Source: Ramazzottius varieornatus (lineage: Eukaryota; Tardigrada; Eutardigrada; Parachela; Ramazzottiidae). From it: DNA of 64,000 nucleotides. Below the pieces are notes generated by a model, which saw only the letters and a list, made by a program, of their open reading frames with translations, was not told the DNA's origin and searched no databases. Shown here one piece after another: positions 56,225-64,000 of this stretch (positions are counted from its first letter, which is position 1; each line of letters starts with the position of its first letter). The DNA is taken from positions 2,559,324-2,623,323 of the forward strand of contig BDGG01000001.1 in NCBI GenBank assembly GCA_001949185.1, in the 5' to 3' direction. A program made the translations under genes and the position numbers.

Positions 56225-57273
56225 ATGCCTTACGAAAAGCACGTTGAACAGACGGTGGTGGAAAAAACTGAGCAGCCTGGACACTCGTCGACGCACCATG
56301 CTCCCGCCCAAAGGACCGTAGCTCGCGAGCAGGAGGAAGTTGTCCACAAAGAGTTTACCCATACCGACATTCGAGTTCCCCACATCGACGCACCTCCTCC
56401 AATCATCGCTGCCAGCGCAGGTGAGAACCCATCCAGTCACATACTACTTTTGTGGTCTATTGTGGGAGCTCGGCAAACAATCTCCACCAGATTTCCTTTT
56501 CATTGTTACGGGCCGAACGCGTGTGCCACTTGAAGAAACGGTGAATTTCAACGACTAGGTTCCTGAAAGGTATTCGAAATATTTGTCATTAAAATAGTGG
56601 GCTTGGCCGAGGAGATCGTCAGTCATGGTTTCCAAGCCTCGGCGGCCCGCATCAGCGGTGCTTCCACCGAGGTCGATATGCGCCCAAGTCCCAAGCTAGC
56701 CGAGGAAGCTCGTCGTGATGCCGAACGATATCAAAAGGAGCACGAGATGATCAACAGACAAGCCGAAGCCACGCTGCAAAAGAAGGCGGAGGAGTACCGT
56801 CACCAGACTGAGGCGGAAGCCGAGAAGATTCGCCGCGAACTGGAAAAGCAGCATGAACGGGACATCCAGTTCAGGAAGGACCTCATCGATCAGACCATCG
56901 AAAAGCAGAAGCGCGAAGTTGATCTGGAAGCCAAGATGGCCAAACGCGAGCTGGGTACCTCCCCACAACACTCTTCTTTTTGCTATCGTTATAGCTAGAC
57001 AGCTCGATTTTGTAGATCGCGAAGCGCAGTTGGCTAAGGAAGCCCTGGAACGTTCTCGAATGGCCACCAACGTGGAAGTCACGCTGGATACCGCAGGTAC
57101 GCTCCAACGTATTACAGGCTCCTTTTTACGCTCCTGGCGCTCGACGCAGTTTAGCGCTCTGAGGCATATGTGCATGATAATTCTGTTTTTCAGCGGGACA
57201 TACAGTAAGTGGGGGAACTACCGTCTCCAGCGTCGACAAAGTTGAAACCGTCCGCGAGCGCAAACATCATTAA
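56225..57273 (+). CDS. CAHS: CAHS protein, cluster copy 1
   Basis: Cytoplasmic abundant heat-soluble protein: a tardigrade disordered protein that forms filaments or gels on water loss and protects cell contents. Four exons (56225-56420, 56598-56954, 57016-57096, 57194-57273), about 237 residues. Family signs: [20 protein letters not shown] (N-terminal conserved block), [20 protein letters not shown], then a long charged helix ([40 protein letters not shown]) and a C-terminal block [20 protein letters not shown]. There is no cysteine or tryptophan. The N-terminal 40 residues are His/Glu-rich and unique among the three copies. The first intron (56421-56597) carries MITE remnants. It is the first of three same-strand tandem CAHS genes spaced about 0.65-0.75 kb apart. 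Confidence 0.95.
56472..56560. mobile_element. MITE-like element, copy 11 (degenerate)
   Basis: In the first intron of CAHS copy 1. It opens GGCAAACAATCTCCACCAGA and contains the right-arm word GTGTGCCACTTGAAGAAACG; the left GTGGCGCAC block and the right end are lost. Confidence 0.55.
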
Positions 57274-57841
57274 CGACCACACCACGATTAGAACTTGCTT
57301 GCCTCATTGGATGAACCCTTTAATTCACAAAATATCTAAGATACTCAAGATCGTAAGATTTAGAATGGTTAGCTTCTTCATTTCCGCGTCGACCTGAATA
57401 GTACGCGTACGGACCTCGTGAATTAGTCGCATAACATCCTAATATTTTCAAAGTGATAAGCGAGTCTCCAACTATAAACAGGGCGTCGTACCATAATTTC
57501 CACTTGACAGTATTGCTCGGCGCGACAACTCGAGCCAACTGAAGCCACTGCGTTGCAGAACTATGTGCGCGACCTGTGTATAGTGGAGTTATTCAAGAGT
57601 TTTATCGCTAACGACTCGTTTTATTTAACGAAAAGTCACGGTGAGGTACCCGCAATCATTCATTCGGCATTCCGGTGTTTACACCTTCTGTTTGCATTGC
57701 TCATTATATTTCCGTGATAAGAGATAACACCCGAGCTGCATCAGCAGGTTGCACATCGGCTGGCAAATTCCATGATCGCAACATACACTACCGTCACAAG
57801 CTAGAAACACCCTAAATTTACGTGTCATACCGAGAGTTCCC

Positions 57842-57849
57842 TTATAAGG
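57842..57849 (+). promoter_or_regulatory. TATA-like box of CAHS copy 2
   Basis: TTATAAGG lies about 75 bp before the ATG of the second CAHS gene, at a plausible distance for a core promoter with a short 5' UTR. Confidence 0.5.
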
Positions 57850-57920
57850 CAAAAGGCCCAGGTTATTCATTTCGAGCTGTTTGTGTTCTTGTTTATCCCA
57901 AAATTCAGCCTTCCTTTAAA

Positions 57921-58881
57921 ATGGAACGAACAGTGGAAAAAAGCGTTGAAGTACGCACGACCGGAAGCAGTCATCCTTCCAACGTAACCAGTTCTCAGTA
58001 TACTGTCGAACGAGAGACAACCATCCCAGCCACACTAGGCGATGCAACCTACACTGGCACACCTTATCCTCATGGAGGACTCGGACATTCCTCATCGCAG
58101 AGTTCGTCGGACAGCCAAGAACGCGTGACCAACTACACCCACACGGAAGTGAGGGTTCCCCAGGTGTCGATGCCCGCCCCCATCATCGTTACGTCCGCTT
58201 CAGGACTAGCCGAAGAGATGGTAGGTTCAGGATTCACGGCTTCGGCCTCTCGAGTCACTGGGTCGTCGGTGGAGCAGATGGTCCAAGAATCACCGGCTCT
58301 TCACCAAAAGTCCCTGGAAGAAGCTGAACGTCATGACCACGAACTGGCCAAGGTGACCGAGAAGATGGACCATAAGATGGAAAAGAAAGCCGAGAAGTAC
58401 CGCAAGGAAGCGGAAAAGGAGGCGGACAAAATCCGAAAGCTAATGGAGAAACAACACGAGGTGAGGAAAAAATGAAACAATAATATGGATTTTCAACGAG
58501 GAAGTTTTGGGATCCGGAAGTTCTTCGTCCTATCTTATTGACTGTAATTTTATCCTTTCTGCATTTTTAGAAAGATGTTGAATTTCGAAAGGAGCTGGTG
58601 GAAACTTCGATCGAGAAGCAAAAGAAGGAGATCGAGATAGAAGCCAAGCATGCCAAGGCCGAGCTGGAGCACGAGCGACAGTTGGCTCTTGAAGCACTGG
58701 AACGATCGAAGATGACAAGTAAGTATCGAAAACACGTTGCAAATTTAGTAATCAACCACTACGCAGACCGATCTTGATTTTAGGCAATGTCGAAGTTAAT
58801 TTCGACACTAGTGTGGGCCAGACGGTTTCTGAGAGCCACGTCGGCACCCATCGCACAGACATCAGCCATCCGCGAATGTAG
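57921..58881 (+). CDS. CAHS: CAHS protein, cluster copy 2
   Basis: Three exons (57921-58460, 58571-58718, 58784-58881), about 261 residues; the longest N-terminus of the three (Ser/Thr-rich, with [15 protein letters not shown]). Conserved CAHS blocks: [40 protein letters not shown], helix [40 protein letters not shown], and the end [20 protein letters not shown]. It lacks the intron that splits the N-terminal block in copies 1 and 3, and its central intron lies earlier, between KQHE and KDVEF. The helix carries runs of [14 protein letters not shown], more lysine-rich than in its neighbours. Role as for copy 1: filament or gel-forming desiccation protectant in the cytosol. Confidence 0.95.
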
Positions 58882-59518
58882 CGCCCAAACCAAAGTCCAA
58901 CTTGTCGACTTTCCAAAACAACCGGTCCACTTACTTTAACACAGCGTGAAACTGTCTGCAACCTTTACCATCGTTGTCGTAGCCACGTTGCCCACGAGTA
59001 ATGTTTTCTGTAAACCTTTGTAAATCCTAAGAACACAAGACATAAGGCAGCACGATACCACATAAAATTTAATTTAATTCAAAAAGTTAAAGTAAAAAGC
59101 AAACTTTGTAACCGCGGGTCGTCGAAAACATGCCGGCACACTACATACCTTTGTACTTGTAAGTCCTGTTTTCAAATTTAGCTTTTGTCGATCGCAGTGA
59201 GTATGAACATTGACCAGCCACGCATTCAAAGTAAGGACGGCAAATTACCCGGTGTCATGTCGGAGTCTGGTACCTTGCACATTAATCTCTGGATCGTCCG
59301 ATCCCAGCCGGGCCCAAGAAGCACTGTGGACAGAGGTCATTACGTATCGAGGAAAATATCTCATCGGCCCAAACGGACTTCAGCCAGTGGTTCAACAGTC
59401 CCAAGTCCACTGGTCAGATCACTTCATCTTGTCATCACACAGAGGGACACGTAGATGTGAAATGCACGACAGCAGACGCCAGTATGGAAATCCCCGCTCC
59501 TCTTGACGGTACGGGGCG

Positions 59519-59526
59519 TATATAAG
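59519..59526 (+). promoter_or_regulatory. TATA box of CAHS copy 3
   Basis: A strong TATATAAG, in the context GGGGCGTATATAAGCTC, stands about 110 bp before the ATG of the third CAHS gene. This is near the best consensus seen in the window and fits a highly expressed gene. Confidence 0.7.
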
Positions 59527-59629
59527 CTCAAAGCAGATGGGCGAGGATTCTTAGTACCTTTCCCAGCACCTCTTGAAACGCTCTAGCCTTAGACTTTAGC
59601 TGTCGCAAGTAGCCCTCGCAAGTCTCAAC

Positions 59630-60600
59630 ATGTCTCGAGATCAAGGAAGCACGGAATACGACGCTAACCAACGCCAGGAGCAACACCAGGAACAACATAA
59701 TACCTCTTACACCCACACCGATGTAAGCTCCAACTTCCGATCCGCCTTTCCCCTGCAAAAATAAAGTTTGAGCTCTCTTTCGACTAGCGTACAGAGTTAT
59801 GACCTCTCAAGGTGAACTCTTCAGGGGAAAAGCTATTTTTAGAAATGAATATGATACTGGTTCTTCGCAGGTCCGCACCAACATCCCTAATATCCCTGCC
59901 CCGTTCATCTCTACCGGTGTTTCGGGTCTCGGTCAACAGCTGGTCGGAGAAGGTTTCACCGCCTCCGCTGCTCGCATCTCCGGACAATCGTCGGAAACCC
60001 ACGTACAGATGACCCCCGAGATGGAAGCCGAAGCGCGCAAGGACCGCGAGCGCTACGAACGCGAGCTGCAAGCCATCAACGAGCGACACCAACGAGACAT
60101 CGAAGGCAAGACCGAGGCCTACCGCAAACAGGCTGAACAAGAAGCCGAACGTCTTCGCAAAGAGCTGGAGAAGCAACACCAACGAGATATCGAGTTCCGC
60201 AAATCGCTGGTCCAGGGTAAGTCCAAGCATTCCCCCGTACTTTTCGAACCCTACATTTTTGAGTATCCCCAGGTACCATCGAGAACCAGAAACGACAAGT
60301 TGAGCTCGAAGCCCAGCTCGCCAAGCGCGAACTCGACCGAGAAGCTCGCCTTGCAACTCAGGCTCTCGACCAGTCCAAGATGGCCACTGATGTAAGTCAT
60401 GTTCTGGAATCTGACAGACTGACACTGAGTATTCCGCTTATCTTAAATCTCGTCCTATGGCTTTCAAAATTTCCGCCCTTCGCATGTATTAGATTATGCT
60501 TTTGCAGGTTCAAGTCAATTTTGACTCAGCAGTAGGCCACACTGTTTCTGGGGCTACCACAGTCTCCCAATCCGAGAAAGTCACCCAGTCGAAGCACTAA
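59630..60600 (+). CDS. CAHS: CAHS protein, cluster copy 3 (short N-terminus)
   Basis: Four exons (59630-59722, 59871-60216, 60273-60391, 60508-60600), about 216 residues. Exon 1 encodes only 31 residues ([20 protein letters not shown]...), so the tail before the conserved block is the shortest of the three. Conserved parts: [41 protein letters not shown], helix [34 protein letters not shown], and [20 protein letters not shown] at the end. Of the three it is the closest to typical eutardigrade CAHS in helix pattern ([20 protein letters not shown]). It is preceded by a strong TATA box. Disordered tails flanking a long helix are the feature that lets CAHS assemble on drying (family knowledge). 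Confidence 0.95.
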
Positions 60601-61344
60601 AGAAGAATTTTTATAAGACATGAATAATCCTAAATTCAGACCTGTACTGGCCATCTTGAATTCCATACCAAATGGAATTTTCACAAGCCAAAATCCACAT
60701 ACTGAAATTTAGTTACATTTGACTTTCTCTCCTGAAATTCATTCGCATCATTCCATGTTTCTATAATACCCATAAAATGAAGACCTACTCAGTACTCACG
60801 AAGCACTGCTCAACAAAGCAAGCCGAACACCTGGTTCACCATAGAGGGATCGTCATCAGAAAGAATTCCACATAACTCCAGCGGTCCGAGTAAAGCGAAC
60901 GGAGTTCTCCTACTTAGCCAACAGTAGCAAACGCCCCGCAAACGCCTTGTCAGAAAGAAACAGCCTCGTTCAGTCGGAGTCATTCTGACCTTGCCGTTCT
61001 TCCTTGTCCTGCTGCAATTCCTCACGGAGAACACCAATCCGTAACTGCCTACGGGATCAAGGATTCCTTCGTTTTGCAGAGCCAACACTGTCAAAATCAG
61101 AGAAAATTTCAGTTTAAGTTTTGCTAGATGGGATTAGACAGGAAGAAGGTAGGCATGCACAGACTTACGCGAACCGCAAAAGCCTGACATCACACTACCG
61201 TCAAACATACGCTATCTGCTAGGTCCCGAAACGAAAAAAAGAACACCCTCGTTAACTTCCAAAGCAAAGAAACGACCACGACACAGGAGTAAATCTGATA
61301 CGTAATGTGGATAAATTCGTTATTAAAGACTGCCACAGGTATTT
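60601..61344. other. intergenic between CAHS cluster and OSCP gene
   Basis: 744 bp between convergent stops. A minus-strand piece around 61215-60950 has a possible ATG, a GTAAGT donor and a charged helix-like segment (VLREELQQDKEERQGQNDSD), hinting at a tiny gene, but the exon phases do not agree, so none is called. Confidence 0.4.
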
Positions 61345-61968
61345 TCAGACTGTTTCTTCGATAATTTTAGAATACATTTTAATCTTTGATGCAGTAGACA
61401 TATCCACGTACTTGTCACCAATGCTGACAATCATTCCTCCGATTATGGTTGGATCGACTTTCGCTTCAATCCGCATAGTCTGCCCTTTCGTCGAAAACTT
61501 GGCCAGAGCAGCTTCCAGTGCTTTTCCTTGGGAGGCATCCAATGGCTTCGCCGTAGTAACCGTCACCTGCACTTCTCCTCGTTCGGCACTCATGATCTGT
61601 GCGAACGTCTTCAGAAACTTGTGTATCAAGCCTAGTCTTCCGTTCTCACTCATCGCAGCCAAGGTATTGAGGGACAATGGACTTATCTTATGTTCTTGGG
61701 CTAATCGCTGTAGCATTTGCTTCTTCTCGTGCTTTGTGACTATGGGACTTTGCAGCATCTCGGCAGCCTCCCTGTTCTTCTCCATAACTTGACCCATGAG
61801 GACCATATCCCTTTCCACGTTCTGCAGCTGGTTCTCCTTGGATGCCGCGGAGAATAAGGCGCTGGCGTAACGTCCTTCGATACCAAAGACGGAGATAGGT
61901 GGACGGACCATCTGCGCCACGCTGGATGACGAGCTGAACGTCCGGACTGCCATCCTGAGCGACGACAT
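61345..61968 (-). CDS. ATP5PO: mitochondrial ATP synthase OSCP subunit
   Basis: Peripheral-stalk subunit (oligomycin sensitivity-conferring protein) linking F1 to the stator. Coding part in one exon of 207 residues, the usual size. ATG 61968 sits directly after a TTTTCAG acceptor, so the upstream exon (ending near 62030, GTCATCAAG|GTAAG) is untranslated. The N-terminus (SLRMAVRTFSSSSSVAQMVR) is a mitochondrial presequence. The mature protein begins RPPISVFGIEGRYASALFSA, the strongly conserved OSCP start, and ends DPTIIGGMIVSIGDKYVDMS. It is divergent from the V-ATPase c'' gene: the two starts are 706 bp apart. Confidence 0.95.
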   Translation of the reverse strand: MSSLRMAVRTFSSSSSVAQMVRPPISVFGIEGRYASALFSAASKENQLQNVERDMVLMGQVMEKNREAAEMLQSPIVTKHEKKQMLQRLAQEHKISPLSLNTLAAMSENGRLGLIHKFLKTFAQIMSAERGEVQVTVTTAKPLDASQGKALEAALAKFSTKGQTMRIEAKVDPTIIGGMIVSIGDKYVDMSTASKIKMYSKIIEETV

Positions 61969-62673
61969 CTGAAAATGAAACATTCTTGCTTGAATACCTT
62001 CCCGGTACATTAGTTCCCGTAAGACTTACCTTGATGACCGCAGGAAAGATAAGCTGGTAAAGGTGTACAAGGATGATCTTTCACAACTTACGGAACACTT
62101 CCTGTGGAGACGGCGATGTGCCCACTTTTCCACGCCGAGGCACAACTAACAAGCCACAACACCGCACCGCAACCCAAAACAAAATCTGCAATTCACCACA
62201 AACGATGAGGCGAGACCTCTTTCATACCGACGAAACGCAACAGTAAAACATGTTGCAAGCTTGAGGTCGATCCTTAGTTCTGATTGCTTTTTAGCACCGG
62301 CTCGCTTCAAGATGGGATACCGAGGCTTATACTATTAGACTCTGAAGCGAGATTTCCTCAAGAACAGTAAAATAAGTCCGTTCCACCTACACTGTGTTCA
62401 TGCGCTTACGGGTGTACGTACAACCTGCATCTTAGTTGGATTGATTGGATGGGAAACGTCGTCTGCGAAAAATCCATCATTATTTTCCTGTGAACATTCT
62501 TGATCGATCGATACCTCCTTACGTTACGCGGGTGGAGGATCCAGGAGGAAAGAGCAGATCTCTTACGGAACAGTCTGGCGGAGACGGCATGAGTGCATCT
62601 TGCGGACACTATCCCTGAATCTTCTCCGGTTCTATTCTGAACAGACCAGCTTCTCCAGTGTCCCGAAATCACA
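61969..62673. other. divergent promoter region, OSCP / V-ATPase c''
   Basis: 705 bp shared by two divergent proton-ATPase genes; it includes the OSCP 5' untranslated exon. No other gene seen. Confidence 0.5.
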
Positions 62674-63593
62674 ATGGCATCTGCCTCCCGAGCAATATGC
62701 TACGTTCTCCTGCTATGGATAGCCATCATTGTCGTTCTCGGCAAGTTTACTCGTCCTGTATTTTGAACACATCACAATAGTTCTGTATTCCAGGTGTATA
62801 CTACTGCCTATCCGGACAGGGATGGCGGATAGACTTCGGCTGGTACGTTCGCACCTTTCATCTTATGATTGTTTGATCCATGCACCAACTTCGACATCAT
62901 GTGATTAGGTTCCTAGAGTCCCTTAGCCCGTTCATATGGGCATGCACGGGAGCAGCAGCGTCCATCTCGCTTTCCGTAGTGGGGGCCGCCTGGTAAGGCA
63001 GAGATAAGAAGTCGCACATATGATTTGGAATATTACAATTCGGAAGATCGATGATGTGTATTTGTGATCTTTTTCTTACAGGGGCATCTTCACCACGGGC
63101 TCTTCCATCCTTGGCGCGGGCGTGAAAGCACCACGAATCAAGACCAAAAACTTGGTCAGCATCATCTTCTGCGAAGCTGTTGCGATCTACGGAATCATCA
63201 TAGCTATCGTCATTGCAAATCTAATCGAGGTTTGTAGCAACAGCGAAGAACTGAAAGAAGGTAACCTCATGCTTTTCCTACGGTAATTTCTTCGTGCTGT
63301 AGGACTTTAACTACGACCGGATATCGCCGAACGGATATAGGCAGACAGTCTTCTCGGGATACGCTCTCTTCGGAGCTGGACTGACGGTGGGCTTCTGCAA
63401 CTTCTTCTGTGGTATAGCCGTGGGTATTGTCGGGTCCGGTGCTGCGTTAGCCGACGCCCAGAATGGATCGCTCTTCGTCAAGATTCTCATCGTCGAGATT
63501 TTCGCATCTGCCATCGGTCTTTTCGGAGTCATCGTGAGCATCATTCAGGTGAAATTCTCGTTCAATGCCAATCATCACATCGGAGAATCGTAG
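62674..63593 (+). CDS. ATP6V0B: V-ATPase V0 subunit c'' (21-kDa proteolipid)
   Basis: Proton-ring proteolipid of the vacuolar ATPase, acidifying lysosomes and other organelles. Five exons, about 210 residues, with five hydrophobic helices: [19 protein letters not shown] (extra N-terminal helix typical of c''), [60 protein letters not shown] and [20 protein letters not shown]. The proton-carrying glutamates are in FCEAVAIYG and LIVEIFAS. The first intron appears to use a GC donor (CTCG|GCAAGT), since joining there restores VVLG|VYYC in phase; the others are GT-AG. Confidence 0.94.
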
Positions 63594-64000
63594 TTTCATC
63601 GTTGCCGCTTTCTTCCTTGTAGGTTTCCGCAGTGAGAATGGGAGAGAAATCCTAAAAGAATCTCCAACATTGGAATCTCCAAGTACTCTTACTCTTTTCT
63701 CTTTGATACATATCTCACACTGTTTCGCTTGGTAATCTCTTCTCTGACTTGTCTTGCTATCCTTCTCACATTCCCTGAAGAAATGCGGATCGCTGTACAT
63801 GCTATGGTAGTCAACGACCGGCTCTTCCACGTTAGTCAGATTTTCAAGTTCTTGTTTTAACAAATTGACGCCTGTGTTTCGTAGTGATGTTTTTAGTTTC
63901 TGAAAGGTACGGACGATAACTTATTGTATTGCAAAGCTGGTGTGATGGTCCGTGTGGGTACGTGACTCTAAAATTAATTAGTAAACCGAACACTTTGCTA
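63594..64000. other. right edge, possible minus-strand exon
   Basis: A minus-strand frame open through 63863-63600 encodes a charged sequence (LEQ-like LKQELENLTNVEEPVVDYHS, then FRECEKDSKTSQRRD) that reads more like protein than most chance frames. It continues as an overlap of the V-ATPase last exon, so its true end is unknown, and any start would lie at or beyond the window edge. Not called as a gene. Confidence 0.3.

Noticed and set aside
60810-61215. Possible tiny minus-strand gene beside OSCP
   Set aside because: Two competing frames, and the only good donor does not keep phase with the more protein-like frame (VLREELQQDKEERQ).
63447-63863. Minus-strand 138-codon frame overlapping the end of V-ATPase c''
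   Set aside because: Half of it is antisense to a certain exon. The other half may be an exon of a gene beyond the edge, but start, splice sites and family are all unknown.
1-64000. Search for tRNA, rRNA, CRISPR, viral or bacterial-transfer signals
   Set aside because: No sequence with a convincing tRNA B-box plus acceptor stem, no rRNA core words, no regular spacer array, and every recognised gene is animal-like with introns, apart from the single-exon BolA and OSCP coding regions.

Overview
This is a gene-dense animal nuclear window, very probably from a eutardigrade (Hypsibius/Ramazzottius-like). The decisive evidence is a tandem run of three CAHS (cytoplasmic abundant heat-soluble) genes at 56.2-60.6 kb, a family known only from tardigrades. 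Introns are short (often 50-100 bp, GT-AG), genes lie a few hundred bases apart on both strands, and about 22 protein genes can be supported. Exon joins were made by eye from reading frame, splice signals and family similarity, so gene spans (start codon to stop codon, introns included) are more reliable than individual exon edges.

Layout. 0-3.4 kb: a possible unknown membrane protein fragment and a long gene-poor stretch. 3.4-8.6 kb (+): Roundabout axon-guidance receptor. 9.1-11.2 kb (-): a two-RRM plus RING protein. 12.8 kb (+): mitochondrial BolA-like protein. 13.6-16.7 kb (-): a MARF1-like RRM/LOTUS protein without a visible nuclease domain. 17.4-21.6 kb (-): CLEC16A/Ema/GOP-1. 22.2-24.2 kb (+): coiled-coil protein with a NuMA-like tail. 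24.5-25.9 kb (+): DNAJC27 (Rab-like GTPase plus J domain). 26.3-27.2 kb (+): secreted cysteine-rich protein. 27.9-32.6 kb (+): three tandem sigma-class glutathione S-transferases. 32.9-34.7 kb (-): unknown acidic/basic protein. 35.2-36.4 kb (+): SNAP29. 36.7-37.9 kb (-): TMEM192. 38.9-41.4 kb (+): phosphoglycerate kinase. 42.7-45.1 kb (-): vasopressin/oxytocin-type GPCR. 48.1-50.1 kb: two convergent secreted disordered proteins. 50.5-54.6 kb (-): Stubble-like serine protease with a threonine-rich stalk. 56.2-60.6 kb (+): CAHS cluster. 61.3-62.0 kb (-): ATP synthase OSCP. 62.7-63.6 kb (+): V-ATPase subunit c''.

Themes. Several genes relate to stress tolerance or endolysosomal traffic: CAHS proteins protect cells during drying, sigma GSTs detoxify, and CLEC16A, SNAP29, TMEM192 and V-ATPase c'' act on lysosome/autophagy routes. 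The genes are independent units, and their adjacency is probably chance except for the tandem GST and CAHS families and perhaps the two disordered secreted proteins.

The most striking non-genic signal is a dispersed family of ~105-bp palindromic MITE-like elements. At least eleven copies occur here, most of them inside introns, and one seems to supply an exon or splice acceptor to the RRM/RING gene. A separate ~640-bp imperfect palindrome nearly fills the last intron of the Stubble-like protease. No rRNA, tRNA or CRISPR array was recognised.
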